A DNA stretch of 64,000 nucleotides, taken from Bedellia somnulentella (taxonomy: Eukaryota; Arthropoda; Insecta; Lepidoptera; Bedelliidae). The notes beneath the pieces were generated by a model that saw only the letters and a program-made list of their open reading frames with translations, searched no databases and had not been told where the DNA came from. This document shows positions 21,025-32,800 of this stretch, in pieces. The position numbers and the translations under genes were made by a program. Location: assembly GCA_963576735.1 (NCBI GenBank), contig OY755196.1:9653912-9717911 (forward strand), written 5' to 3'. Positions within the stretch are counted from its first letter, which is position 1. Each line of letters opens with the position of its first letter.

Positions 21025-21400
21025 TCTATACTATAATAAGACTGTACAGAGGTCAAAACTGTACATTGAGGAAAAAAAACCCGTGGAATATGTTTAACTT
21101 TTGATACTGAAGCCAAATTTGCGCTTTTTGAAAAAAAATTCTGTCTGTCTGTCTGTCTTTCTGTCTGTATGTCCGGTCATCACGTTAATTCTACCAGACG
21201 GATTATACACCTGGCCAACATATAGGATATCATTTATCCCGTATTGCGCAAGGGTTCCCACAGGAGCATTAAAAAAACCATAACCTTCCAAACCAAATCG
21301 TTACTATAATGTATAAATTTTATACTAGATGGCGCGAGTAGTTGCTTTCTACATCACGGTATGAGTTCTTCTTTTCTTTGTTATAAATATTAAGTTCAGT
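21025..21400 (+). mobile_element. Hel-1 (Helitron) 5' part, 3'-truncated
   Basis: Starts TCTATACTATAATAAGACTG, has the CTGT microsatellite and GATGGCGCGAGTAGTTGC, like the copies at 55021 and 60857 but diverged; the CTAG end is missing. Confidence 0.65.
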
Positions 21401-21708
21401 CTAAAGTTTTATGACAGTTCGAGGTCTGCCCGATCAGATAGTTTGTAAATACGAGTATTAACATACATTACATTACAACCCAATTTTAGAACTGACATCT
21501 ATGACTCTGATCGGCTACAAACTTAGTCAGTGAAGTGAAGGGGGCAGCACCGGCCCGCCACCGCAGGGCCAAACTGATATTCATCCATACTAACTAAAGA
21601 AATTCCCATTTATGAACAAAGTAACTTGGTACAAAATGGTTTGTTTCATGATTCTTATGAACAATTAAAAAGGGTTTTGGAAACTCACCCCCTAAGGGGT
21701 TGAAATAT

Positions 21709-21968
21709 ACATACATACATACATACATACATACTCAAGGCTATAAATCCCTAGAAGGAATTCCAAATTCCTCAGCCACTTTTGGAAAGTTGAGTGGGGA
21801 AACGATGGTAAAATAAAGGTTGTTGGTGATGGGTCTCCAACCTCATCGCCCAAAAATTCCTCAAAAACCCCAATGCCGTTAGTCGCCTCTTACCTACACC
21901 CACCGGCAGAAATGGGGTAGTGCTATTCTAAGCTGACACTACATAGCTATATCATATCATATATCATC
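21709..21968 (-). repeat. SINE-A copy (A1)
   Basis: TSD GGGTTGAAATAT on both sides (about 21697 and 21970). Internal deletion of the GGGGTAGCCAGAGC segment. Confidence 0.85.
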
Positions 21969-22079
21969 AGGGTTGAAATATCAAGTACATATATGTTAGT
22001 ATAGAGGTTTTTGACATTTCTCTATCTAGAAATTTTGTAAAACTTGATGCGTTTGACTGTTATAACTACTACTTATTTA

Positions 22080-22310
22080 CTTACTTATACTCACGCCCAT
22101 TGTTGCCTGGTGGTGTAGGCAGAGACTATAGATCGCCACTTTGTACGATCCAGGCAAATCTCTCTTTGCTTCTGTTACATTCATCATTCTTCTCATTCAT
22201 GCTCTTTTATTCTTTATACTTCGGACGCCAGCCTTTTTGAGCACACACTCTATTTGGTCCAGGTGTGTCTTCCGTGGTCGTCCTCTACTCACATTACCTT
22301 CCACTAAAAA
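22080..22310 (-). mobile_element. LINE-R 3' end
   Basis: Reverse strand reaches from GGCGTGAGTATA back to AATGTGAGTAGAGGACGACCA; about 230 bases, frame broken. Confidence 0.8.
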
Positions 22311-22347
22311 AAGGAATATATGAAATTTATCTATCAATCATTCATGG

Positions 22348-22480
22348 GTATATACTAACGGTTATAAATCCCAAAAAAGGGTAGCCACAGCTTCAGAGAT
22401 AGTAACAGGGGAAGAGGTAGTCAAATGGGTCTCCAACTGTATCGCCCAATAATCACTTAAAAAGCCTCAATGTTCTTTAT
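22348..22480 (-). repeat. Degenerate SINE-A (A2)
   Basis: TATAAATCCCAAAAAAGGG, AGCTTCAGA and ATGGGTCTCCAACTGTATCG in order; internal gaps. Confidence 0.6.
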
Positions 22481-22494
22481 ATCTATTACAACGT

Positions 22495-22607
22495 CCGCGG
22501 CAATATAAATAAAAAAACAGAAGTTAAGATAATGTTTTGATATTATGGATGTAAACCGGATGCGAAAAATGTAGTCCACGCGGACGTAGTCGCGAGCAAA
22601 AAGCTAG
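22495..22607 (+). mobile_element. Helitron 3' end (CTAG)
   Basis: CCACGCGGACGTAGTCGCGAGC forms a short GC hairpin just before AAAAAGCTAG|T, the standard Helitron terminus. The 5' part is not identified nearby. Confidence 0.6.
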
Positions 22608-22704
22608 TAAATAAATAAATAGTTATATGGTGGTATATTATTTTTATCATATTCAAATCGTAAATGATGCTGTATGTGTACCTACATTAAATAAATAAAT
22701 CTTG

Positions 22705-22915
22705 CAGTCTTGGTTAATCTCATCATTATCAGCCAACAGACATCCACTGTTGGACAAAGGTTCACAAATCTCCCCATAAGAGGTGGTCCTCCTCGAGACA
22801 AATACAAAACGTGTGGAAAAGGACAAACACAGATATCTCCATTATTAGATATCGCAATCAGTTCCCATTGGTTTTTTTTATGTAGTGTCCCACTGCTGGG
22901 CAAAATATATCATTT
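22705..22915 (+). mobile_element. LINE 3' fragments
   Basis: CATCATTATCAGCCAACAGAC, ATCCACTGTTGGACAAAGG and later CCCACTGCTGGGCAAA resemble the conserved end of the LINE at 51060. Confidence 0.5.
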
Positions 22916-23004
22916 TATTATACTCTTAGTAAACTCTATACCAATCGTACGGAACTACTGTGAGGCGCACTTAACTTAAGCCTATACATACACTTTAAAA
23001 ACGC

Positions 23005-23110
23005 ATGTATTCACGGCTATATATCACTGGAAGGGGTAGCCAGAGCTGAGGAGTTAGAAATTCCTGAGCCACTTTTGGAAGTTAAGTGGGAAAAAGATGG
23101 TAAAATAAAG
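23005..23110 (-). repeat. SINE-A, 5'-truncated
   Basis: ATTCACGGCTATATATC to GATGGTAAAATAAAG. Confidence 0.7.
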
Positions 23111-23220
23111 ATCACACAAATAATAAAAAATAAAAATGTCAAAAACGTCACCTATGGATTGACAGATGAAGAAATCATGCAGGGCATATTAATTAAGCGA
23201 AATTACATGAAATAAAGGTG

Positions 23221-23348
23221 TGCGGCTTTTTTAAGTGGTTTTCGGGCGATGTGGTTGGAGACCCATCACCAACGATACTTTATTTATACCATCGTGTCCC
23301 CAAACTTTATATCAACTTCCAAATGTTGCTGAGGAGTTTCTAGCTCAA
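23221..23348 (+). repeat. SINE-A (A2) internal fragment
   Basis: CGGGCGATGTGGTTGGAGACC to GAGGAGTTTCTAGCTC. Confidence 0.65.
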
Positions 23349-23423
23349 ATAAAAATAATGGTACAGATTTGTTAGTAAAGCTTACGTCTAATGTTAGTTG
23401 GTACATCTAAAACTTAATCTAAG

Positions 23424-23522
23424 CTCTGGATACGACTTTTTGGGTTTACCCATATTTAGTCCCCTCCTACGACACTCGTGGGTAGAAAAGGGTAGTGATA
23501 TTCTAGGTCGGCGCTAAACAGT
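23424..23522 (-). repeat. SINE-A (A2) fragments
   Basis: GTCCCCTCCTACGACACTCG and GGGTAGTGATATTCTAGG; a rearranged or deleted copy. Confidence 0.55.
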
Positions 23523-24456
23523 TTATTATGTGTATGAATTAGAATATGCAAATCACTTTAATTTGCTCAGGCTGTTTAATGGCTAGTGAGGCTATTCTAA
23601 ATGTATAGAGTTTTGCTTCTCTATTCATTCCAAACATAATTTGAAAATATAAATTTGAAAACAATTGTTAAATTTTTCCAATGAATTTTAATCGAGTGCA
23701 TTTTGTATTTTACAATGTTGATTTATTAAATCTTTACACGTCAGTAATAGATCAGTCACGCTTATCTTTTCTAATTTATAGTGCAATATTGAAAAAAAAA
23801 CTTGCATTGAATAAATTACTTTATTTTTTTATAGAATATTTTATTTTGTGGCGCATTAAGTCTTGTAAAAATACTAAGAAACTCAACTCTATTTAAGGCG
23901 TAGGGAATAGTAAGTAAGTTCGAATAGTTCGAGAAAGAGATAGTAATTATAATTTATATTTTGAATCCAATTAAGTACATAGATAGCAGTTATGGTGGGC
24001 CTAAGAGGTCGTACTATCGAAGGCACATTCTAAAACAGTAGGCCGGCCTAACGTACTTGCCGCGCACGCCCGTATAGTTGTTGGCTGAAAACACGCGCGT
24101 ATCGATATCCAGTGGCGAAATAATATTAATAAAAAAGTGAGTGATTCCAAAATTTGAATAGTGGATGTTAGTTTATATTCGAAAACTTTTTCAATTAATA
24201 ATTATGTAAGTATTTTTGTGTTACCTATCTATTTCAAGTGGAAATACATGATATTTTACTTATGCCCCATGTAATACTACGTTTACTAAACCAAATTAAT
24301 TAAATTTGTTTGTCAAAATGATTTTTTTATTCATTTATAAATAAATTAGAAAAAAACGGATGATTGACAGATGATAAAAAACAGCGATATATTTAATGTG
24401 TATGCGCTCCGTATATGTTTATTTATATTTAACTTTACTTACTCGATTCTATATCT
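23523..24456. other. No recognisable feature
   Basis: AT-rich apart from a GC-richer island at about 24000-24115 with a GGCCGGCC palindrome. No gene supported; the 71-codon frame at 23681 is compositional. Confidence 0.45.
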
Positions 24457-24529
24457 ATCCCTCACGGGTACAAATTCCAAAACAGGATAGCCAGAGCTTT
24501 CGTAACAGACATTATTTAGCCACTTTTGG
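24457..24529 (-). repeat. Degenerate SINE-A fragment
   Basis: TCACGGGTACAAATTCC, GATAGCCAGAGCTTTCG and TAGCCACTTTTGG. Confidence 0.5.
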
Positions 24530-25984
24530 TTGTCATATGTTATGTCGTTTTATTTCGAATATGTTGTTTTAATAAATATGTTATGTTTGGTTTTAAATTA
24601 TTAAGCGTTGTTTAGTACCTCTTTTTTTATAGAAAATTGTGTAGGTCAGAAACTATATTTTATATTTGGTTTCACATAATTTATAGGATTCATGATTATT
24701 CACTGGTCGCACATTTAGGTAACTAAATGCGACTTAGAACACACATTTAATAGTAAAATTTGTTAAATATTGAAAAAAGCTTATATTTTGTTGGTAAAAT
24801 CATTTGATGCCATCATCAATACAATTACAGTTTTAAATATTTGATGAAAGCTAAGAACAACACAATTCTCTTTCTTGGAGCAAAATGATGGTATAATACC
24901 CTGATGGTGTTCATTGCATTGCAATCTTAGGTAATCGCAATATAAACGGAATATTACTAAATGTATAGCTTTATTAAAATTAGCCTTTGAGTTAAAAACT
25001 GCCACTTTGTTGTTTGTATCCTTGAACTGAAAGGAATGTAATTGTAAATTTAAGTTTTGGCACGATTATGTTTTTTCTTTGAAACTAAGTTTTCTTATAA
25101 ACACTTATGTTATATTAAAATTTTCTAAAATTTTTTTATTATAAATATAAAAGCTTAAGGTAATAAAATAAATGTAAATATAATAATATATTTATTAGAA
25201 AAAAAACAATAAGTTTTTTCGTACTACATCATGCAAATATTTAAAAATGACGCTACTTAATTAGTTGCATAATTTACCTAACTCTGTCAACTTCAATTAG
25301 GATTATTTAGTAATAGTTTGCACTTTACCGCCTCTTTACTTCCGTCAAACAACAATATGACTGGCCGTATGTGAATGACCGCGCGGCATTCTACTCGAAT
25401 TATCAAGTGCCACTTAATAGCAGAAAAAAAAACACCGGAACATATTTGCCGCCATTTTATGACTGGTTTTAAATGTTGTTTGAAACTGCATTTCTAAAGT
25501 TACTTATCTAATTATGGTTGCTATTTTTTATTGACTTATATAGGTAATAAAAAAAGAAAGAAAATTGAGTCGAAATGATAAATTGTTTTCGGTGCTGGAA
25601 AACTTTGGTTCCATTCTACTGATTGCTTGACTTTCTCATCTTAAGACTATTTTGAAATGAGTCCAATTCTTAGCCAGCCCGAAAATGAAAGAAGACAAAA
25701 ACATTCTCTATTTTCTGAGGAAAAAGCGTCTTTAAATATGGCTGAGTCGTCGACAAATTGGAGGTGTTAGTTAATTACAGTTAATTGAAATTATTTTAAA
25801 GTTACCTAACACAGTTTATAAAATACGGCTAACTAACAGACATACAAACACGAAATCTTAGTGATAGGATCTCAAGATCCCATTAGCTTCCTTATCGGTT
25901 AAAAATCCTTACACCGGTTTAGTTGAAAAAATAAATACAATACACCACCATATCATAATAAGGTATATTTTTTAACTAAAGTAG
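24530..25984. other. No recognisable feature
   Basis: The longest stretch in the window without an assigned repeat. Strongly AT-rich; no splice-consistent coding frame and no tRNA seen. Confidence 0.45.
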
Positions 25985-26290
25985 ATGAATATCTTTTATT
26001 TATTTATTTACACAAAAAAAAACAAAAATAATCCATTAACTTTAAATATATTAAAAATAACAAAATATAATTAAACAAAAAACTGCCTCAAGCCACGCCC
26101 GGTCCAAAGGTTTCCAACACACTGGCAGCAGCAGCGAGATCCTCTGGACCAGAAATGCCCCTAAACGGTAGTCAAACCTGATCCCTCAAACGCCCAACGT
26201 CCCTGACGAAGTTCCTACCCTGCGATCCCCACAACCACATTGTCTCGACGGCCGATGGTACAAACCAGTCACTCCCTAAATTAGATAAGA
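25985..26290 (-). mobile_element. Retroelement ORF C-terminus fragment (family L3)
   Basis: Minus strand reads FVPSAVETMWLWGSQGRNFV then, after a frameshift, ASVLETFGPGVA: the same VETLGPWG ... ASVLGTFGPG pattern as L2, in a GC-rich block inside AT-rich DNA. A related piece lies at 48690. Confidence 0.55.
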
Positions 26291-26317
26291 TCTTATAAAA
26301 CTATCTGCTAGTTAGAT

Positions 26318-26572
26318 AGTTTTCTTTGTAGCGTCGGCTTAGAATAGCACTACCCTATTTTTTTCGATAGGTGTACGTAAGAGGCGACTTACGGTATTGG
26401 GGATTTCATGGGATTTTTGGTCGATGCGGTTCATCACCAACAACCTTTATTTTACCATCTTTTCCCCACTAAAATTTCCAAAAGTGGCTGAGAGATTTCT
26501 AATTCCTTAGCTCTGGCTACCCCTTCTAGGGATTTATAGCCGTGAGTATATATATTTATGTATGTATGTATG
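26318..26572 (+). repeat. SINE-A copy (A1)
   Basis: TSD TAGTTAGAT at 26309-26317 and 26573-26581. Confidence 0.87.
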
Positions 26573-26779
26573 TAGTTAGATCAACAGAAACTAATAAACA
26601 TAATAAAATATCTAGTGTTATATAATAACGAGCATCTCATATTAATCGTGAATGCCTAAACCCGTGTTAAAGAGTTATAAATTCTAGTTTAATGACAGGG
26701 TACGGGTTGGTCACGCATTTGCTATAGACATGTGTTGTACCCAGGGCCAGCGGTCGTATTCTCGTAAGTGAATTGAGTT

Positions 26780-27040
26780 AGTCTCTTATATACATACATA
26801 CATACTAAATACTTACGGCTATAAGTTCCTTGAAGGGGTAGCCAGAACGAAGGAATTAGAAATTCCCAGCCACTTTTAGAAAATGGAGTGGGGAAAAGAT
26901 AGTAAATTGAAGGTTGTTGGTGATGGGTCTCAAACCGCATCGCCCAAAATTCCCATAAAAGCCCCAATACCGTAAGTCGCCTCTTACGTACACCCATCGG
27001 TAGAAACGGGGTAGTGCTATTCTAAGCCGACACTACACGG
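26780..27040 (-). repeat. SINE-A copy (A1)
   Basis: Full length from ACATACATACATACTAAATA to CGACACTACACGG; TSD not clear. Confidence 0.8.
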
Positions 27041-27084
27041 TGAAAAAAAAGTATCATAAAAATGAGGTGTTATTCACGTTTTTA

Positions 27085-27625
27085 ATAAGAGGCGGAGGAA
27101 TTGTTAATTCTGATACTCTGGCTACTATTATATTATCTTGACTTTAGGATGAGGATATTTAAAATAGGAAACTCCTTCGCCACATTTGGAAATTGGTTGG
27201 GGTAAGGTTGGTTGCTATGTAGTGTCGGCTTAGAATAACACTACCCCATTTCTACCTGTGGTGATCGTAAGAGGCGACTAAGAGTATAAGGGCTTTTCAA
27301 GTGATTTTTGGGCGATGTGTTTGGAGACCCGTCACCAAAAACATTTATTGTTATCTTTTCCCCACTCAACTTCCAAAAGTGGCTGAGGAATTTCTCATTC
27401 CAAAGCTCTGGCTACCCCGTTTAGGGAATTATAGCCGTGAGTATATGTATGTATTGGGGTAAGGATTGTTAAATATTTTTTTTTGGTGTTGTTGGTAAAA
27501 GTTCTCCAACCGCGTCGCCCAACAGTAATTTGCAAAGTCCAGTATCCCTCAGTCGCATCTTAAAAAACCCACCACGGGAAGACATTGAGTAGTTATATTC
27601 TAAGCCGAGTCTTCACATACACAAC
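27085..27625 (-). repeat. Degenerate SINE-A (A2) split by a younger SINE-A
   Basis: Left part (AAACTCCTTCGCCACATTTGG) and right part (CTCCAACCGCGTCGCCC ... TATTCTAAGCCGAG) are separated by the A3 copy at 27210. The piece at 27085-27130 is less certain. Confidence 0.6.
27210..27457 (+). repeat. SINE-A copy (A3) nested in SINE-A
   Basis: Reference A3 copy (AATAACACTACCCC, GACCCGTCACCAAAAACATT). TSD TTGGGGTAAGG on both sides, itself SINE-A sequence. Confidence 0.87.
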
Positions 27626-27643
27626 TAATATCTTTTATGAATT

Positions 27644-27900
27644 GCTAGCTGACCCGACAGACTTCGTACTGAAAATTTGCTCATGCCAAATTTAAGGGCG
27701 TTTTTTCCGGTACTCTGAGTTCAATCAGGCGTGAATATTTCATAGGACATTTTTTTCCGGGATGAAAAGTATTCTATTTGATAATTAGGGTCATTATCTA
27801 GCATTCTGCTAAATTTTATTCCTATACATTCTGTAAGTGAGAAGCCTTTTCACCTCAAACACATAAACATCCAAACATCTAAACTTTCACATTTATAATA
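27644..27900 (-). mobile_element. Hel-2 copy
   Basis: CTAGCTGACCCGACAGACTT at the left (reverse: ...GTCAGCTAG end) and ACTTTCACATTTATAATA at the right. Confidence 0.55.
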
Positions 27901-28740
27901 ACTAGTGGGTAACCCTGGCGCGACTACGTCGCGTCCAATAAATGAGTTTATTTTGAAATTTCCCGACCAATCACAGCGCAGCTCTTTTGAATTTCTAGTG
28001 AATTTTCCTAATTGGCCGGTTTGAAAAAATTCCAACCAATCACAGCGCATCTCTGATCGACTTAAGTTTGCGCGCGCTTATGACACTCAAGCAAAGTCTA
28101 TGGGCCAAAATCGAAACTTTGAAATTCTGTAACAATTAACTTAATCCAGTTACATCAGATGTCTGAATTTTGTGCACACCACGGCCGCGAACTGTACAAA
28201 ACGACACCTGAACCAAATTTCTAGCTTAACTCATCGCGTCACAGGCTTCCGGGCAAGAAAAAGGCTTACAGAAATAATATATAAAGATAAAGATAATAGA
28301 ATTAAACATTTTGGTTTTGTCACGTATGAATAATTTATATTTGTATAGCCATGTCCTAAAAAACCCCCCGACAAATAGCCAACTATATTTTAAAGCGATA
28401 CAATACTTATAGGTAGCTGTTTTAAAACGAAAAAATTGTAGCAATAGGTATAAACTTTATTCAAGTATATAATTTTATCAGAATCGCGGCCCAATCGAGA
28501 CGAGAAGTAAGTTCACTCTTAATACAGTTAGACCATGTATGGCGATGAAAGGCGAAAGTGTTCGGATGTATGATGGATTTCAATTTGTTTTTACGATCGC
28601 GAGCCCGTGTTCTTGGTATGTTCACGGCGGTTTATGGGCTAGGTGTGAATTGGGGGAAAATAATAAGTTGATGAGTGAGTTTGTATTTATTTTATGTTAC
28701 TCTTTTGGAATGTGCGTTTAACCACATGGAGTATATTTAG
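27901..28740. other. Unassigned stretch with a 72-bp-spaced CCAAT repeat
   Basis: ACCAATCACAGCGCA occurs at about 27963 and 28033, embedded in GC-richer sequence with GCGCGCGC. No coding frame is supported. Confidence 0.4.
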
Positions 28741-28779
28741 TTATATCCAATATACATAATTCACATGTCACAGTGTTTG

Positions 28780-29027
28780 CTGTGTAGTGTCGGCTTAGAA
28801 TAGCACTACCCCTTTTCTTCCGGTGGGTGTACGTAAGAGGCGACTAACGGTATTGGGGCTTTTTAAGGGATTTTTGGGCGATGCGGTTGGAGACCCATCA
28901 CCAACAACCTTTATTTTACCATATTTTCCCCACGCAACTTCCAAAAGTGGCTGAGGAATTTCTAATTCGTTAGCTCTGGCTACCCCTTCTAGGGAATTAT
29001 AGCCGTGAGATATGTATGTTTGTATCT
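28780..29027 (+). repeat. SINE-A copy (A1) with a 31-bp TSD
   Basis: TSD 28749-28779 versus 29028-29058, two mismatches. The target is a Hel-2 fragment. Confidence 0.9.
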
Positions 29028-29058
29028 AATATACAAAATTCACATGTCTCAGTGTTTG

Positions 29059-29120
29059 TCACCAAACTCTTCCGAAACGACTGAACCAATTTAAATGAAA
29101 TTTTGCATACAAATACGGTA
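29059..29120 (-). mobile_element. Hel-2 fragment
   Basis: ACTCTTCCGAAACGACTGAA and TTTAAATGAAATTTTGC are the reverse of the block at 14985-15025. Confidence 0.5.
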
Positions 29121-29126
29121 GGGCTG

Positions 29127-29357
29127 ATCGGAGTGCCAGCTTAGAATGTCACTACTCCGTTCTACCCACGGGTGTTGTTCGAGGCAACTATTTTTTTAAG
29201 TGATTTTTGTGCGATGCAGTTGAAAACCCATCACCAACGATAGTTTATGTCGACCATCTTGTCCCCTATCTACTTCCAAATGTGGCTGAAGAGTTTCTAG
29301 CTCTGAAGCTCTGGCTACCCCTTTTTCGGATTTATGGCCGTGACTATATGTATGTTA
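29127..29357 (+). repeat. SINE-A copy (A2)
   Basis: GTGCCAGCTTAGAATGTCAC to GGCCGTGACTATATGTATG. Confidence 0.8.
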
Positions 29358-29486
29358 TCGTTGAATAGAAGTAATACGTTAGTCAGATGATTAAAATGAT
29401 TACATGAAAGCTTAAATTCGCACACACACGAGACACAAAAGCCCAGACAAAACCAGCGCTCAACACCAAACATATGTGTTACATAA

Positions 29487-29730
29487 CATACATGCATACA
29501 TACATATACTCACGGCTACAATTCCCTAAAAGGGGTAGCCAGAGCTAAGGAATTAGAAATTCCTCAGCCACTTTTGGAAGTTGCGTGGGGGAAAGATGGT
29601 GAAATAAAGGTTGTTGGTGATGGGTCACCAACCGCATCGTCCAAAAATCCCTTTAAAGCCCCAATACCGTTAGTCGCCTCTTACGTACACACATCGGTAG
29701 AAACGGGGTAGTGCTATTCTAAGCTACACT
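29487..29730 (-). repeat. SINE-A copy (A1) with a long degenerate TSD
   Basis: Flanks share GCCCAG at one end and TGTTACATAACA at the other (about 29440-29487 and 29733-29770), a duplication of roughly 40 bases with indels. Confidence 0.82.
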
Positions 29731-30052
29731 ACAAGCCCAGCACAAAAATAGTTCAGTAGTGTTACATAACACTACCACTTAATAGTGATAAATTAACTTA
29801 AAGACCAGCATTTAAAGCACTAGTGTCATTACTCCATTAGAGATAGCATACCTAAGTTACGTGGCTTTAACTTAATGGTTCCCCTTCATTGCCCAGTTAC
29901 TAGTAAGTTGTCTGATTGGAAAATTATGTGTTGTAAATGTATCATTACTTTGAATTATTGTTATTTGGTATTTAAGGTAGTTGTATGGCTAATGTGATAA
30001 TGGTGGCATTTATTTAGCTGAGGATTATCACACTTATACTTGTGTTATATAC

Positions 30053-30261
30053 ACATACTCATGGCTATGAATCTCTAGAAGGGGTAGCCAGAGCTTCAGA
30101 CCTAGAAACTCCTTAACCACATAAATTTGGCAACTCCCAAATAGGGCACTAGATAGTAGAAATAAAGTAACGTTAGCCACTTAAAAAAGCCCTATACCTT
30201 AGTCACCTCTTACGACACCCGTGGGTGGAAAGGGGTAGTGATATTCTAAGCCTACACGGCA
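30053..30261 (-). repeat. SINE-A copy (A2)
   Basis: TSD TGTTATATACA at 30042-30052 and 30262-30272. Confidence 0.85.
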
Positions 30262-30374
30262 TGTTATATACAAATTGAATCATGGGCGTGAGTCTAAGTT
30301 AGTAATGTTTGTGAATAACTGTCTTTTGTCTATTCTACTAAAATGCTAATCTCCATTCAACATTTCACATTTCA

Positions 30375-30427
30375 TTTACACCATTAGTTCCCATTGGGGT
30401 AGGCAGAGACTATCGATAGCCACTTTT
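30375..30427 (-). mobile_element. LINE-R 3' fragment
   Basis: CCATTAGTTCCCATTGGGG to CGATAGCCACTTTTTA; cut by SINE-B. Confidence 0.65.
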
Positions 30428-30718
30428 TAGTTTCAAATCCCGGGTCGGGCCTACACCAATTTGTCGTTTCTTAAGACATATATGCGATTAATTTAAGATA
30501 GTTGTTAACGGTGAGGGAAAACATCGTGAGGTAAGAAGTAACCCATATGGCTGAGTTGTACTTAGTCATGTGACAATGTATTCGTATAAAACGCTATTCT
30601 TTAGTAAACTGACCAAGCAAAGCATGGGTACTTGAATACCGGGTGATAATGTCACGAGACGTTCTGATGTATTAGTACTTCTGCCAACCGTTTCGGGGAT
30701 ATATACGTGCATCGTAAT
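30428..30718 (+). repeat. SINE-B, 5'-truncated in the B box
   Basis: Begins TTCAAATCCCGGGTCGGG, ends CGTTTCGGGGATATATACG. Confidence 0.75.
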
Positions 30719-31108
30719 TTATTTTTTTAATTTTTTGATTTTGAGGAAATTTCTCGAGCTTAATTTAAGTGCTCTTTTATTCTTCTTTTCTTAACTTGAG
30801 ACTTAAGAAAAAAGTTTTAAGAAGACAAGGAAATCAGGTTTTTAAAAATGAAGTAAGCCGGGTTAGTATGAAGTTTCGTCGATGTAAATAGCAAATGATT
30901 AGTATGACATAAACCATTTGACGAATCAATTAAAAAGCGTGTATCAACGAGGAAAGTGCCACTTAATTTATATACATAATCGTAAATCATAGACCAATTG
31001 CTTGCTAACACTGTGCCGTGAACAATTACAAGAATAAATTGTTTTTTTTGTTATTTATTTGAAAAGTGATAGCTAGTAAAAAAACTGTTTCCTGCATATT
31101 TATCAAAC
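30719..31108. other. No recognisable feature
   Basis: AT-rich spacer. Confidence 0.4.
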
Positions 31109-31121
31109 ACCTATTAATTTG

Positions 31122-31371
31122 CTGTGTAGTGTCGGCTTAGAATAACACTACCTCATTTCTACCCGTGGGTGATCGTAAGAGGCGACTAAGGGTATAAGGG
31201 CTTTTCAAGTGATTTTTGGGCGATGTGGTTGGAGACCCGTCACCAAAAACATTTATTATTACCATCTTTTCCCCACTCAACTTCCAAAAGTGGCTGAGGA
31301 ATTTCTCATTCCATTACTCTGGCTACCCCGTTTAGGGAATTATAGCCGTGAGTATATGTATGTATGTATGT
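31122..31371 (+). repeat. SINE-A copy (A3)
   Basis: TSD ACCTATTAATTTG at 31109-31121 and 31372-31384. Confidence 0.9.
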
Positions 31372-31417
31372 ACCTATTAATTTGGGAAAATAAACTTAAA
31401 TAATTTTCTCAAACCAA

Positions 31418-31571
31418 ACGTTTGTTGACGCCGTATATCCCGAAGGCGTTGACAGAGGCACTAGCACTTCTGAACATTACGTTATGTGTCACCTGGTGTT
31501 CACAGTACCCACGTTTTGCTTGGACAGTGAACTCTCGTGATACGGGGCAGGCCTTTTGTACGAAAACGCTT
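31418..31571 (-). repeat. SINE-B 3' half
   Basis: ACGCCGTATATCCCGAAGG to GGCCTTTTGTACG; the tRNA-like head is absent. Confidence 0.7.
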
Positions 31572-31785
31572 TATCTAATTATTTTTAATATCAGCAGACA
31601 TCATGAACCCTTCATGCATCAAATCAGTTCAAATGGTCGATTTACATGGAGATGCAACTCTAAGACTTATGGCGACTTACCAAAAAATCTAGACTAACTG
31701 TGCAAACACCAAATTGAAGCTCTTTAAAACTAAATTTTGGCCTGTAGTACGCACATTATACTATAAATAAATACACACTAATGTT

Positions 31786-31942
31786 ACATTTGGAAGTTGA
31801 TAGGGAAGAAGATTTTTACAAATAAAGTATCGTTGGTGATGCGCTTCCAACCGCATGGCCCAAAAGCCCCATACCCTTAGTCGCCTCTTACGATATCGGT
31901 AAAAGGCGTAGTGACATTCTAAGCCGGCACTACACGGCACAC
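31786..31942 (-). repeat. SINE-A (A2) missing its 3' third
   Basis: ACATTTGGAAGTTGATAGG to GCCGGCACTACACGGC. Because the 3' end is lost, this is later decay, not 5' truncation. Confidence 0.7.
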
Positions 31943-32000
31943 ACCACTTAAGGAAAATCCGGGTTTAGAGAATAAAACAACTTTTCATTGAGATAGAGGG

Positions 32001-32274
32001 TAGATAGAGAGAATGGATGATAGAAAATTGGTAAAAGGGATCTGTAGAACTAATGTGAAAGGTAATGTTAGTAGAGGACGACCACGGAGAACACACTTGG
32101 ACCAAATTGAGAGTGTGCTCAAAAAGGAAGGTATCTAAAGTATGAAGAATAAAAGAAGATGCATGAAAAGATTGATGGATGTGAATGAAGCTAGAGAGGT
32201 TTGCCAGGATCGTACAAAGTGGCGATCGATAGTTTCTGCCTACCCCAATGGGAACTATTGGCGTGAGTATATGT
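32001..32274 (+). mobile_element. LINE-R 3' end
   Basis: AGAGAATGGATGATAGAAAA through GAGGACGACCACGGAGAACA to GGCGTGAGTATATG. Mutations such as AAGGAAGGTATCTAAAG break the frame. Confidence 0.82.
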
Positions 32275-32372
32275 AATATAACTTTGCAATATCAATGTCG
32301 AAAAATGTATGTTCCCAATGTTATATTTTATTAAATAAAATAACATGTACTCTAGAAGTCTAACATTTGTAT

Positions 32373-32800
32373 CTGGGGGCACGGCAGTGCCCCTGCCAAG
32401 TCTCGAGCAAAACGGGCACGGCCGTACCATCTTTTCTCGAAGCGGTTCGCGGCTGTTTCGCCCCCCCTATATCTTCGACGTGGACAAAGCTAGGAGTTTA
32501 GGTTTTCGGTGAATAATAGTAGGCATTAGAACAAGCTTAAGTTCGAAATTACACGCCAAATGAATTAATAGTTTAGGAGTTACGGTCGATCAAAGTTACA
32601 CCATTTTGTCACTCACTGACTCACTGACAGATCATCAAAAATCTAAAGTACTTCTAGCAGACTTAGAAACTTCAAATTTTGCACCAAGATAGGTCATTAG
32701 CCACATATAAAGGAAAAATTATAAAAACTTTAAAAAAATTTATGCCATAGAAAACAATTTTATATTTGCGGTTTGGCAAGAACATTATGTATGGATTTTG
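32373..32800 (+). repeat. P repeat, copy 2
   Basis: GGGGGCACGGCAGTGCCCC, CTTTTCTCGAAGCGGTTCG, CACTGACTCACTGACA and CTTCAAATTTTGCACC; same order as at 18804. Confidence 0.55.

Noticed and set aside
23681..23896. 71-codon frame
   Set aside because: AT-rich composition only (Leu/Phe/Ile/Lys/Asn); no conservation cue.
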